A stretch of 64,000 nt of DNA from Cryoendolithus antarcticus (taxonomy: Eukaryota; Ascomycota; Dothideomycetes; Cladosporiales; Cladosporiaceae), in contig NAJO01000023.1 of assembly GCA_002077065.1 (NCBI GenBank), forward strand, positions 62,001 to 126,000, in the 5' to 3' direction. Each line of letters begins with the position of its first letter. Position 1 is the stretch's first letter. Under the pieces are notes generated by a model. That model saw nothing but the letters and a program-made list of their open reading frames with translations, made no database searches and was not told the origin of the DNA. Shown piece after piece: positions 1 to 11,966 of the stretch. Made by a program: the position numbers and the translations under genes.

Positions 1-270
1 CGTCGCGAAAGTCAAGATACATGCGGCAATGCCGAAAATGCTCGTGAATGCCGCGTAGCCAAGTGCAGGAATGGATCCGCCTCTTCCAAATGCGAAGCCA
101 TAGAAGACCAATGCGAAACCGGAGAGAATGCCCTGAACCAGTCGAAAGATAATCGGCCTTTCCTGCAAGGTCGCCCAGGTGGATTTGATTGATGTATCGT
201 TCGTTCGATGATGGACGTCTGTGTGTATGCCGAAGCAACTGGTCCTTCGAGAAATCTTCGCGCCAACCAT
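1..270 (-). CDS. MARVEL-like small membrane protein, partial (runs off left edge)
   Basis: The minus-strand frame stays open from an ATG at 270 to the window edge. After a polar stretch of about 37 residues it reads a basic motif (ERPIIFRLVQG) leading into a hydrophobic helix rich in Gly, Phe and Ala, a short Gly/Arg loop (FGRGGS), and a second hydrophobic helix reaching the edge. This alternation resembles the first half of a MARVEL-type four-helix membrane protein, like the next gene downstream of it at 680-1306 on the same strand. The start is uncertain: the N-terminal 37 residues look unlike the family and could belong to a different first exon. Role unknown; MARVEL proteins generally sit at plasma membrane microdomains. 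The rest of the gene lies outside the window. Confidence 0.45.
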   Translation of the reverse strand, partial: MVGAKISRRTSCFGIHTDVHHRTNDTSIKSTWATLQERPIIFRLVQGILSGFALVFYGFAFGRGGSIPALGYAAFTSIFGIAACILTFAT

Positions 271-679
271 GGTCGCAGTGTTTGAGCAAAGACGAGAAGA
301 GATTGAATTCAAGAATTCTGTAAGGGCAGCTCTGCTGCCGCAGCGACAGATCTCGAGCCACACTCGGTACCTATACACTCTCCTCGACACAACAGCAGCA
401 CGCGCGTCTTAGGCAGCTTGTACTCCGCAGTCTACGGATGATTGCACCGATAGTCTGCGAAGCTGTCGTGCAAAGCGGCATAGCCACGATGTATCTAACC
501 GTCGCGAATGAAGTCGATGAATCCGCGACAGAACCATGTGTCTGCGTCCGTGAGCTATAGATCACATTGGGAGAATGACACGGTCTGTGGTGTGACATGT
601 CTGCATTAAGCAAGTCTTTGATACGCATACTTTGATCGTTACGCCATCAGGCTCCTGCGTCCCAAGCCCTTCCCAACGA
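271..679. other. Intergenic, no gene seen
   Basis: Spacer between the two MARVEL-like genes. Short open frames on both strands show no recognisable protein or RNA features. Confidence 0.5.
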
Positions 680-1306
680 TCACACCCTGGAACTCATCCG
701 GCCACCGTTCCGCCGACGATGCACCCAGATCAGCACCGCAGCTGCCACGCAACTGGCGAAAGCCAAGAACATGAAGACCATGTTCGCCTTAGCCTTGTGG
801 CACCTGTCCGTGAAGACGCCGTTGATCTTGTCTTCCCCGTAACTCGACAGGCCCATAGCATATCCATCATCGGACTTTGGCCCGCTGCCGCCTGTGAGAA
901 GCGGGTGATTGATGGCCGCAGGCAGCCACTTCCACTGCTTGTCATCGAGTATGTGCGCTGCTTCCCCGCAGTCAAGGCCGCGCAGTGCAACAACGTAGGT
1001 CTGGGATGTTGTTAGTTTATTTACAGTGTACAAAGCGCATCAAGTACTTACGATGCCCGCAATCAGCAGACAAACCCCTGCAACCCCATCGATTATGGCT
1101 AGTATGAGCGTAGACAAGGCAGTGATCCAGATACCAGCGATGCCAATCGCTGCTGCTAGACATCCGAATGCACCAGCAAAAGAGGCGAATCCGGACTGTG
1201 CAGGTGCCTTGCCGTAGACTTGCCAGCGGATGGCGACGATGGAGAGGCCGAGTACGACGGCAGCGAAGAGACCTTGCACGGCGCGTGAGACTAACGGGAG
1301 AATCAT
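680..1306 (-). CDS. MARVEL-domain-like tetraspan membrane protein, 191 aa
   Basis: Two exons, 1306-1052 and 1000-680, separated by a 51-nt intron with a GTAAGT donor, an ACTAAC branch site and a CAG acceptor; the joined frame is continuous. The ATG at 1306 opens directly into the first helix. The protein has three hydrophobic helices in its first 85 residues, a polar loop of about 60 residues containing two cysteines, and a fourth helix (MVFMFLAFASCVAAAVLIW) followed by a basic Arg-rich tail. This is the MARVEL layout of fungal Nce102-like proteins, which organise plasma membrane domains. It lies in tandem with another such protein at the left edge, suggesting local duplication. Family assignment rests on topology rather than a diagnostic motif, and substrate or partner cannot be inferred. 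Confidence 0.7.
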
Positions 1307-1715
1307 TTTCGCGTTATCGAATGTTCTCGATCTGTAAACAGAGGGCTTGTGTGCTTGACGGTGATGGTTCAGACGGATGTGGTGCGATGTGTGACGAAGT
1401 GTAGAGGGAAAGGCGGGGATGAGATAGCAAACAAACCCTTTGTACCCATCTTGTGCGGCACGTTCTGGTGACTCAAGGCAGTGCTTGTTGCCTTGTGCTT
1501 CCTGCGCCGCAGTGCAGCATGCTGTATCTGTTTCAAGTCAAGCCATGTTTGATCCTGCCTGGGGCTTGGCACTTTTGGGGGCGCAGCTTGGTGGAGGGAA
1601 CGTGCATAAGCGCGCGGGAAGTAAGTATTTTGGGACCATAACAACCTCTACTTTCTACGTTCCTGCATAATCTGGGCGGAACTCCTCACTTGCCTGGCAA
1701 ACAGATCAAAGTCTG
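1307..1715. other. Intergenic, no gene seen
   Basis: Promoter side of the MARVEL-like gene and 3' flank of the flavoenzyme gene. Overlapping short frames look spurious. Confidence 0.5.
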
Positions 1716-3613
1716 CTATTCTCGCTCTTGGCGAAGCAATTCCATCCGCAGGGCCACCTCTGCCCACCCCAATGCATATGCTGCATCGTCGATCCCAGTT
1801 TCCTCGCCCAAGATCCTGTTCACAACGACCTTCGCTGCGCCCGGTGCCAAACTCGTTCCATAGCGTCCGAAGCCGTAACACATGTGAATTCCTAATGTCG
1901 AGTCGCGGCCATTGATTGATCCGAGTACGGCCCAAGGGATCTTGTCAATGACCGGCATGCCGCTCTTTCGACCAACGCTCGTGTGCTTGTAACCATCGAG
2001 CACTCGACCTAAAGGTAGGCGCTTGTTCTCTGTCGCTTTGTCCGGCTTGCCATGTACGTCGGTGTACTCATCGATGTGGTTCTCCAGTAACGCGGTCTCA
2101 GATGGGAACAGATCGTTAAGGAGCCAAGTCGAGAATGCTCCAGCAGCGATGATGAGATTTTGGCAGCACACCCATTCTGGACTGCCTCTATGCCCTATCC
2201 GAGGGTCAGCAGATCCGACCTCGATATCTTCGATGTAGCATCTATGTCTTTGCATGTAGATGTCTGTGACATGCGACTGGAAACGGAAGTCGACGCCAGA
2301 TTTACAACACGCGCGGTAGAGCATGGGCAGGTATTTGGCCATGTCACTGTCTGATGTCAGTCAAGAGGCTCACAATGTGCAGAGCACGCGCGGAAAAGGG
2401 TTTGGGCTTACATGGTCTTCACCTCAATTGTAGCCGCTTCAACGCCGCCGTCAAGCTCGATGAAGTCCTGCACAAACCACCCAGAGTTGCGTGCTGGGAC
2501 ATTGCCGTAATTCCACGCATCTCGTAGACTGCTGACTTTGTAGCCGAAGCGGTTGTCATTGTCGCTTTCAATCAGTCCATTCCAGTACTGCTGGCTCAGC
2601 TTAGACACGGACTTGAATCGCTTTGGCATCTTGCTTGACTGAATGATGCCAGCGCAGGATCCAGACGCTAGCTGTGCGTAAGATTCGCGCGCCTCAACGA
2701 TAATGATCCGATGGACTACGCCAGCTTGCTTGACGCGAAGGGCGAGTTCCAATGCGATCGACATGCCAACAATACCAGCCCCGACAATGATCGTTGTCTT
2801 CTCGGTCAGTGGATGACTGGCCTCTTCAGTTCCATCGTCGAGTGGCTGCACTTCGTCGCTGCTGACTGGGCTCGGTTGAGATGAATTCGAGTGATTCGAT
2901 GGGTCGAGATCCTCACCCCCAGGCCGAGTCTCTGAGGCCTCGTCTTTGACTGGGATTTTTGGGACGAAAAGGGTATTCTCCTCATCGTTCGCCAAGTCAT
3001 GCGAGTCGACTGGCTCATCGTCCACATCCTCAGACTCGCCGTGCTGACCTTTGCGATCATCAGCTTGCGGCACAGGACGTTCGCCCAAGTACTCCAGCTT
3101 GTCCGAGTCCTGCCTTGCTGGAACACCGATCTGCGTGCTGGCGTTCGTTTGGCCAGGTACTGCATTCGCGTTCTGTCTGTTCTGCATTCTGAGGTTTCTG
3201 GCTTCGAGCAGTGCCCTCACATGTCTTGGCGGACGGTTCGTGTCTCCGTGCTGACACCAGCAGCCGTTTACATTCCTGTCTGCACCTTCGATGTGCCTCT
3301 CGGTACCATCCGGTATGTACTTGGTTCCGTTCCAGCAAGGCTCGCACATGATATAGTCGCAGGTGGTGCATTGAACAGCGAAGTCGCTTTGTGAAAGCTT
3401 GTCGTGACATAGCCTGCACTTGGCGGTTCTCTTATTGACCACGACTTGCCAGGTGGACGGATAGGTCGCCGATCGCCCTACGTTAGGGTCATAGGTCGGT
3501 GTTGGGTGTGTTCTGCTCTTGTAGGTCGACTTTGGCGTGGGTAGGACGTTCGAGGACGATTGAGAAGTCGTCGATTGGCGTGCAAACATAGAGAATGGAG
3601 TATGTAGAGGCAT
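1716..3613 (-). CDS. ZZ-type zinc finger fused to FAD-dependent oxidoreductase (D-amino acid oxidase fold), 610 aa
   Basis: Exons 3613-2412 and 2346-1716; the 65-nt intron has a GTAAGC donor and an ACAG acceptor, and splicing restores one frame. Residues about 66-122 form a cysteine cluster (C66-x2-C69, C82-x2-C85, C90-x2-C93, H107, C118, C120, H122), matching a ZZ-like two-zinc module. Residues about 130-265 are acidic and disordered. From about 275 a Rossmann FAD-binding motif (GAGIVG) starts a DAO-type oxidoreductase with a second conserved block near the C-terminus (GFGRYGTSLAPG). The enzyme half would oxidise a C-N bond of an amine or amino acid using FAD; the substrate is unknown. ZZ fingers usually bind proteins, so this may be a recruited or tethered oxidase. 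A GTAAGT lies just upstream of the ATG, so an extra 5' exon is possible. Confidence 0.8.
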
Positions 3614-3763
3614 CGTCGATACTTACGCGCGATCGTCGACGCCGGGAGTCTAGCGTAGGGTGAGCTTCCTGAGTCAGGCTGCAGATGTGCGGGAAAATGT
3701 TGTATAGAAGTATTTGTAGTAGTATATTTCTTGAATGGACGACCAGCGACGACAAGCGGCGAT

Positions 3764-3985
3764 CTTCACGTGGACGTTCTTCACTTACATATCCTTCATG
3801 TGAACGTCTTTGACGTGTCTGTCCTTCACGTCAAGCGCTTTCATCCCTTATTGGCCATAAGCGCTCTCTTTGGAGTGACTGTTCTATATGTGACCTTCCC
3901 TTCACTTACCTTACTTGTGTATCACGTGGCGCGCCTTCACTGACGTATCGATATTGTTCTTCTGCGCCTTCACTAACGTAGCAAT
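3764..3985. promoter_or_regulatory. Cluster of ACGT-core and CTTCAC motifs
   Basis: Within about 220 bases there are two perfect CACGTG E-boxes (3767-3772, 3923-3928), TGACGTG (3811-3817), TGACGTA (3941-3947), TCACGTC near 3827 and AACGT cores near 3803 and 3976. Many are embedded in a degenerate CTTCAC-type unit recurring every 15-35 bases. The cluster lies between the 5' ends of the divergent flavoenzyme gene (minus) and the NRPS-like gene (plus). ACGT cores are bound by fungal bZIP and bHLH factors in general; which factor, and which gene, cannot be told here. The rest of the 3614-4806 interval shows no convincing gene. Confidence 0.4.
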
Positions 3986-4806
3986 CAAGTTCTTTGCTCT
4001 CATACGCCTGTGCTTGCCTGAATGTATTCCTTAAGTGCCTGATGCTGCTCTCCTTGTTCTTCACCTGAAGAGTATTTATCTTGTTTCTCTTCACGAGAGG
4101 ACGATTGCACAAGCCATTCATGTGCCTTTGCCTGGGCCCCGCCTACTTTTGCTGGCCTTTCACATGTGTACCTTCTTCAGGGAGTCACTAACACCGCTAC
4201 GATGGCTGCGCCTCACCTTTCCACTTGCTCCACATGACTTGCGCTTGCACTTCTGCTCTCTCTCTCCATGGTGGGAGGGTCGAGGCCGGCGAGACTCTCT
4301 TCATGTATGCTTCCTCTGGCTGTTGGCGCACCTGTATCGAGCCTTTGTTCTTGCATAGCAATGAAATGCTTCTGTCCAAGATAGTCACTATAGTCCCGCG
4401 TTCGAGACCGCAATCTTGGCTCCATTGATCACCTTCTCGATCATAGGAATAGTAAATCTTCGCGAAGGTGATGTGGCTTATTGTATTTTTCACGTTGCTG
4501 AAGTGGGCACGAAGGGCACGCGTAGCGCGGGAATGTTCCGATCACGCAAGCAAATTTAGCTTCGTCAATAATGCAGGGAAACAGCAAATATGCCATTGGA
4601 ATCCAGGTCACATCGCCATCATGATCAACCACTTCGAGAAGAATTCACCTGTGCGTGGAGAAGACTGTCCTGGCCCTGGCTTTCACATCGCTGTGAATCG
4701 GATTCGTGCGAGTGGAGTCTCGCTGTCACGCAAATTCGCCCGTTGAGAGACCGTTTGGACACTGGTGGTCAATACTACACAACCCAACTGCTGCATAGCC
4801 TCCATC

Positions 4807-7800
4807 ATGGGCATCCTCGACAAGAAGAAGGATCTGGCTGCACTGTTCTCACTGCAAGTTGAGGCTACTCCAGATGCGGTCGCACTCGAAGATGAGAAAA
4901 CCTCATACACCTACGCCGAGCTCGACAAGAAGGTAAATGAACTCGCCATCCTCCTGCAAAGCCATGGCGTAAGACGCGATAGCCTTGTCGGAGTGCTACT
5001 TCCTCGCAGCGCGGACTATGTGATTGCATGCTTAGCTGCTCTGCGGGCTGGAGGTGCTTTCCTTGTCCTGGAACTTGCATACCCTCCTGAGCTGCTGGCG
5101 GACGTACTCGAAGACGCTAGTCCTGTGGTGGTCGTCACATACCGAGCTGAGATTGGTAAGATCAAGCAAGGTATCCCCGTAATCTCACTCGATGAGCTGC
5201 AGAGTGCTGCCGGAATCAACGGCGCGACGGATGAGGCGAATTCACTCAACGGACTCCCGGAAGAGAATGATCTCGACCGTCTAGCGTTCGTTGCGTACTC
5301 CAGTGGCACAACAGGCAAGCCGAAGGGTATTGCCAACCCACACCAGGCGGCTGTTCGTTCATACGACCTCAGATTCGGCCTTTCAGATCTTCAGCCAGGC
5401 GACAGAGTGGGCGCCAACGTTTTCTTTGTGGTAAGTGTCACCCCTCGAATGGAATTTAGGGCTGTCCACTGATTTCATTGCACAGTGGGAGATTATACGT
5501 CCACTTCTTCGCGGCGCCACGGTTGTCGCCATCCCTGACGAAGCCAGCTTCGATCCGAAAGCACTTGTAGACTTGTTGGCGGCCAAGAAAATTACTGAGA
5601 CTCTCATGACACCAACTTTGTTGGCTGCAATGCTTGCGCGCAACAGTGACCTAGGTACACGTTTGCCTGATTTACGCACATTGTGGCTCAATGGTGAGGT
5701 AGTCACCACAGATCTTGCACGTCGTGGTCTGGAGTCTTTGCCTAATGTACGACTCCTCAACTGCTACAGCTGTTGCGAGACCCACGAAGTCGCATGTGGT
5801 GACATACGCGAGATGCTTGCGCAACTTGACGCCGATGCTCAATACTGCCCTGTTGGTCCGCCACTAGACCCTCGACATGTCTACATACTCGACGATAGTG
5901 GTCAGAAGCTCGAAGCCGGTGTGTCAGGCGAGCTGTTTGTTGGTGGTCGACTTCTCGCTCGTGGCTACATCAATAGACCAGAGACCACAGCCCGAGCTTT
6001 CACTGCTGACGAATTCGATTCGGCTTCCGGTGCGCGCAAGTACCGCACTGGCGATCTTGCCAGATTGCTACCATCTGGCCTGCTGGAGATTACCGGCCGA
6101 GTAGGTGCGATGATCAAGCTGCGCGGTTATAGCGTAGTACCAGGCAAAGTCGAGAATGCTATCCTGGCGAACCTTGCTGTAAGACACTGTGCGGTGACTG
6201 CACATGGTGAGGGTCTTGATAGACAACTTGTGGCATACATGGTGCGAGATCCGAACGCAAGCAGTGAGCGACCGAACGTGGAGATCGATGAGTCTGGCCA
6301 CAGCCCGAATGCTCGTCGAGCACTCACCGAATCGTTGGCCTTGTACATGATCCCTGCGCTCTGGGTAGAGCTGGAGAATCTCCCAACACATGATGTGTCA
6401 GGCAAGGTAGACCTCAAGAGATTGCCAGCACCCGGTGCCGGCTCATCTACGCCAAAGCCGCCGCAAGCTGCAACTCGCGATGCAATTGATCTCGACGCTA
6501 TCGCAGAGATCTGGGCCGCAACGTTGAAAATATCGCGCAGCCTCATAACGCCAGAGCACAGCTTCTTCGACCTGGGCGGTCACTCGCTCTCCCTGGCAGA
6601 TCTTGCTTCACGCCTGTCACGTAGCTTCGGCTTCCGCGTGCCTGTGGCTCGTCTTGCCGATCCTACGACACTCAACGGACATCTGCAGACTGTTCGTGCG
6701 GTCCGCGATGGACAGATTGCCGAGGTGCAAGCAGACTTGCCCGCTGCGCTGCGTCGAGACACGCAACTTGAGCAAGACATACAGCCGTTAGCAGGCACCA
6801 AGATCAAGTCCATCAAAGATGCCAAAACAGTGCTTCTTACTGGCGCGACCGGCTTTCTGGGCGCCTTCCTGCTCAATGATCTACTTGAGTCCACCTCAGC
6901 TCAGATCATCTGTTTGGTCCGGTTTGGTGATCCGACAGGCGATGACATACCCGCTGGCATCGCTAGACTTCGTAAGAATCTCATCGACCATGGACTGTGG
7001 CGCGATCTTATCATGGAGCGTGTCGAGATCTTGCCCGGTAATCTCTCACGCAAGCGCCTTGGCTTGTCGCCGAAGGCATTCCAAGATCTGGCTTCACGCA
7101 CAGATGTGATCATACATGCTGCAGCCACAGTCAACTTGGTCTACCCCTATGCCGCGCTGCGATCTGCCAACGTTGGTGGTACTCGGGAAATATTACGTCT
7201 TGCATGTTTGGGAGGGGCCACGTTGCAGTACGTCTCCACGAACGGCGTACTGCCACCCTCTGCATCTGGTCATGGATGGCCAGAAGACTCAATGCTGTAC
7301 GTAGACGCAGTGCCTGAGAAGATCAGCGATGGCTACGGCCAGACAAAATGGGCTGCAGAGCAGCTGGTCCTTGAAGCTGGGCGACGCGGACTGCCAGTCA
7401 GGATTCTACGAGCCGGCACAATCAGTGGGCACAGCGCCACCGGAGCAGCAAACGCATGGGATCTACTGACAGCATTGTTCGTCGAGTCAATACAGCTAGG
7501 TTTTGCACCTGATGTCGAGGGCTGGCGCGCAGAGATGACACCCGTGGACTTCGTCAGTAAGGCTATCGTGCATCTTGCCGGGCAGACGCAAGCAAAACAG
7601 CTAGTCTTTCACTTGGGCGATCCCGATCCTGTCGACACGAAAGTAGTCTTCTCCGATCTCGCCAAGCTCGGCTATCCTACCCAGCCCTTACCGTGGGAAG
7701 ATTGGGCGACTCTGTGGAGCGAGAAGCGAGGCTCTGTCAAGGGCGGAGATGGCGCGTTCACCATCGACATATTACGAAGCGGCATGCCCAGCGTCGAGTT

Positions 7801-8725
7801 TCTGCGAGACATCGTGGTGCTCAACAATGCTCAGACACGCCCCTTCCGAGCGATCGTCGAGCGCCCGAAAGTGGACAACATCCTGCTCGAGACCTACGCT
7901 CGGCACTGGTTCGCACGAGGCTGGCTCTCATCACCTCCCAGCGAGCAGCAGGCTCTTGGTGGCGCTGCCCATTCAGCTCGCCGAAGCATACTGTCAGGCA
8001 AAGTTGCGGTCATCACGGGTGCTTCAAGTGGCATAGGCGCAGCTACGGCAGCGGCACTCGCACGCGAAGGCTGCCATGTTGCGCTCGCTGCTCGGCGTGT
8101 AGATGCTCTGGAGTCGGTCAAGAAGAGACTGACAGTGCGTGAGGGCAAAGTCATAGCACGACAGACCGACGTTACGAAGCGAGATCAAGTTGAGGCACTG
8201 ATGAAAGCAGCCGAAGCTGAGCTGGGACCTGTCGACATCCTGGTGTCTGTCGCCGGAGTCATGTACTTCACCATGATGGCCAACGTCAAGGTCGACCAGT
8301 GGGAACAGACGGTCGACGTGAACTGCAAGGGCTTGCTTAATTGCCTATCATCAACCGTACCTGGCATGCTCACTCGAGGCAGCGGCCACATCGTCGCCAT
8401 CTCTTCCGATGCCGGTCGCAAGCCATTTGCTGGTCTCGGCGTCTACTCTGCAAGTAAGATGTTCGTAGAAGGCACACTTCAAGCGCTCCGTGTCGAGACT
8501 GCAGGCAAAGGCTTACGGGTCACGAGCGTACAGCCAGGAAACGTCGCGACAGATCTGTTGGGTATGTCGACGGACGAGGAAGCACTGAAGCAGTATGGCG
8601 AGCCGTCTGGCGCGAAGGTGCTAGACGCGGAAGATGTGGCGAATGCGATCGTGTATGCTCTGAAACAGCCAGAGCATGTTGCTGTGAATGAGATCTTGAT
8701 TGAGCCCAGAGATGAGCCGATATAG
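4807..8725 (+). CDS. NRPS-like A-T-R1-R2 carboxylate reductase, glycine betaine reductase (ATRR)-like, 1287 aa
   Basis: Exons 4807-5430 and 5486-8725; the 55-nt intron has GTAAGT and CACAG borders. The start is the ATG at 4807; upstream in-frame codons are not ATG. Domains in order: adenylation (about 10-500) with the P-loop-like SSGTTGKPKG near residue 165, and a GDLARLLPSG core with a terminal SGKVDLK catalytic-lysine motif; thiolation (about 540-610) with the phosphopantetheine serine in LGGHSL near 575; thioester reductase R1 (about 655-1010) with TGATGFLG and a YGQTK catalytic pair; and a C-terminal short-chain dehydrogenase R2 (about 1040-1287) with GASSGIG and YSASK. There is no condensation domain. 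This exact order is that of fungal ATRR, which reduces glycine betaine through the aldehyde to choline with NADPH. Substrate identity is inferred from architecture and length only. It stands alone rather than in an obvious metabolite cluster, which suits a primary-metabolism role. Confidence 0.85.
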
Positions 8726-9366
8726 ATATGATACATTAAATCTGCATGGACGGGACAACGGGATGAGAGGCAAAGGCAATGTACGGTGGTTTTCACAGTA
8801 CTCTATCAGAATGTACATGTTTCGTCTCGACCGCACACCACCTCCTCGACATTTGAGCTCGAGCCTCAGGCTTCCCATCCCGCATGTGCCAAGAGTTCAA
8901 GCTAAGCGAGCCGACGTCCTGCTGCGCCTCCTTGACGCACCTGCATAGAGGTCCGTCCCTCTGTCACGCTGGCCTTCTCATGTGTTTCGCAATATCCCCT
9001 TGAACATCATCGTGCATAATGTCATCGACAGCTGCAGAGCCAGCCGCCTCCTGGACTTCTCTATGAGTGCTCTCGGTCAACAGGCGAACATATTGGGCCA
9101 GCGCCACCAAACGCCATGCATGAAGACCTCCGGATTAAGCGCCATGGGGTGATCAGCCGCATCTTGAGGGTGCCCTCTTCATGGTTGCCTCTTCGCTTCG
9201 TGCGGCAGATGTGGTATGTGAGTCAAGAGGAGGCCGCTATGGTCACTACCTATCGGTAATTTCCTTGCATCTGCTTCTTCGCTCGATCAACTCCTTTCCA
9301 TCCCCATGCAGTGAGTTGTAACAGGTGCCAGCCAAGCGCACAGCGTAGCCTTGTGCAACGGTCACA
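8726..9366. other. Intergenic, no gene seen
   Basis: Separates the NRPS-like gene and the membrane protein gene. It may hold the 5' leader or a non-coding first exon of the latter (a pyrimidine-rich tract ending in CAG lies near 9310), but no coding feature is supported. Confidence 0.4.
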
Positions 9367-11966
9367 ATGCGAACAAACTTTACGCAGTGCGCAGCGAATT
9401 ACGCCAAAGCCGATTCTAGCATCATCGCGCTTTATGGCTGGACTGGCGACGTGGTGCAGATTCCAAAGAACGAGACTACCCAGATCTCAACATGGGGCTG
9501 CCACCAGTTCTGCGGCTCCGGCAATGACTGGTATCCGTGGTCCCAAGTATCAAACACCATCACTACCTGGGTGCTGCCTGTCGTAGGGATTATCCTGCAA
9601 GCGCCATTCGTCAGCAATGCATTCTGGGAGACTGTCTTCTCACTGTCGCGATGGCTTGGATCACCCATGGCCAGCTTGGCATACATCTTTTGGAATATCA
9701 AAGTTAGCGGAAAGTGTGCACTGCTCGTGGACCTGGCAGTACCGTATGATCGCAAGATCACCGCGCCTGTTACTAACTTCGGCTCAATACGAGATTCCTT
9801 CTATCTCCTGATGACGATGAACCAATTTACCATGCGGCCGCACGTCCGCCAAAGAAAGGAAGCAGAAGGCTTACTGCGTATCGCTTTGTTCTCGAAAGAT
9901 TTGCGATTGCTTCGACCTGGTAAGTCACCTGACGGTCGAGTCGCACGAGCCTCTTTCGATGTCGAGCCCGGCCAATTTGGAGTGTGGAATCCCGCCCCGA
10001 CTACAGAATCTTACGTTCCCAGACCTACAGCCGATCTGGAGACCGAAGGTCAACTGAACAAACTTCGTCAAAGCATAGCGCAGGGGATGCGAGATGGCAG
10101 GAAGCGAGGCGTTGTGCCCGTGTTTATCTCGACTTTGTGGTTCCTGTTCGCCCTCGCGCTTTCCATACAGTCGGCGTTTGGCTTCATGGGCGTAAATGCA
10201 CAGGCACATGACTGTAAGTGGACAACCCAAATGCTACAAAGATATTAAGTGTACTAACCACACGGTACAGTGGCCTTGGGCTGTCTTCTGAGCTGGCTCC
10301 CTGTCCTCATCCTTTCCTCGATTGTCGATCGCAATCCTGTGGCAGCCGATGCCACTCGCAAAGAGCTTAACGAGCTTGTCGACCGCGTCCGACAGGCTCT
10401 CATGGACGACACTATTCGAGAGCTATATCTCAAGTCTATCATCGACCCCGATCAACATCACGAGATGCAGAAGTGGGTAGAGCGAATTAGCAAAGCTTGT
10501 CCAATGCTGGATGACTTCTTCGCTCACTTCGCTGGTCAAGCTCGCAGACGATGGCATTACGGAGCGGCTCACCCTATTCTGGCCGACATAGAAGGTGCAT
10601 ATATCGCTGAGCAAGGTCGAGACTGGCTCGCGGACGAGTACGAAGCGCGCAACAAGCTTGTCTTGGGAAAGCCAAAAGGTCTCGACTGGCTGGACCCTCG
10701 TGAGCTCTGGCAGGTACTGAGTGGAGTACTGATAGTCGCGGGAAGCTGTCTTGGCGCGTTTGTGCTATCCTACTTTACACCAACTGTGGGTCTAGGCTGT
10801 CGTTCCGGCGGCTACACGGTCTTCGGAAGTATGGCCTTCATCCTCCTGAGCCTCGAGATCGTGTCGTGGTGGGTCTTCGATGCTTCCAAACCGAGGCTAG
10901 AACGCTTGGGTAAGGATGTGCGAAGCATGACTATGGCTTACCCGTCGTTCGCGGCGCGAGAGAAGAGTATAACGATATGGTACGCCCGCGTGCACGTCAG
11001 TGTCGGTCGACACATTGGCAAGGCAGCGCGTGCTACTCGTCGCGGACTTCTTTCCAGTCTCAATGTATTGGTCTCTCGAAAGTATGCCAGCAGAGTGGAT
11101 CAAGCATTGGAAGACAGGTGGACGCGGTGGCAAGACACCAGTGCTCAGGTCAGGCTCGACTATTGCTTCTTCAAGCCTATCGAGATGGTCAACGCTGTGT
11201 GGCTCGTGTATGTCACGATGGCGCAGACAAGTGGCGCATACCGCAACTGTGACTGCATGTCAAGTCTTTGGGGAGGAGCCGGAGGGCAAGTTTTACCCGG
11301 ATGGGAATGCATACATATCGTACTAACAAAAATTGCAGCTATATCGACTGGAACAATTACGACACCGCATCTTCGTCTTACGTGCGACTATACTGGACCA
11401 CCGGTGCAGTCATAGCATCGACCACGATGGCTGTTGGGATGCTCTACTTGATGCTGGAATGGTGTCTTCAAAGCCACATCAGCACCGCATCGATGGACGA
11501 TGCCGCCAATGGTCTACAATGGACTCGTCGATTTCGATGGATTACAAGTCCGTACCGCATCTGCGTACATGCCATGATTGAGGGTGCTTACTCTGCTCGG
11601 CTGGGAACTTACAAGATGTTGCGGAGTCTGTCCGGACGCGGGACCATCGCAACACCCAGAGCTGGCAGGCGGAGCGTTAGATGGACGCGCGAGGTCACGC
11701 GAAGCAACATCATAGTTGGCCGAGCTGTGCCAGACACACGCCATGACGAGGAAACGCCTAGCGAAGCCGGGCAGCCCTTAGTCAGCGGCAAAGACTTACA
11801 TGGGCAGCCAGTGGTAATCCATATCGAGTCTCGCAGCTCAGAGCGATCTATTACAGTCTCGCCTGGCGCCAGCCGTGCACCGTCTACTGAAGGTCGGCCA
11901 AGTCTGCAGGTGATGGGTCAGCGAATTCCCTATGAGCGCCAGGCTAGTCAAGGAAGCAATGTATAG
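9367..11966 (+). CDS. Multipass membrane protein of unknown function, 820 aa
   Basis: Three exons, 9367-10213, 10271-11258 and 11339-11966. Intron 1 has GTAAGT and GTACAG borders with a ACTAAC branch; intron 2 has a weaker GTCAAG donor but a TACTAAC branch and TTGCAG acceptor, and phases agree. The protein starts with a short Cys-containing ectodomain and has hydrophobic helices near residues 67-82, 255-280, 285-303, 430-452, 464-486 and 628-655, with long hydrophilic loops and a basic, disordered tail. No transporter or enzyme motif was recognised. It resembles the large family of uncharacterised integral membrane proteins common in Pezizomycotina. The donor of intron 2 is the least certain element; another donor would alter about 20 residues. 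Confidence 0.7.

Noticed and set aside
4388..4405. GTTCGAGACC resembling a tRNA T-loop
   Set aside because: Flanks do not pair as a T-stem and no D or anticodon arm is found upstream.
4765..4806. Extension of the NRPS-like protein upstream of 4807
   Set aside because: The in-frame upstream codon at 4765 is GTG, not ATG; fungal nuclear genes normally start at ATG, and the adenylation domain is complete from 4807.
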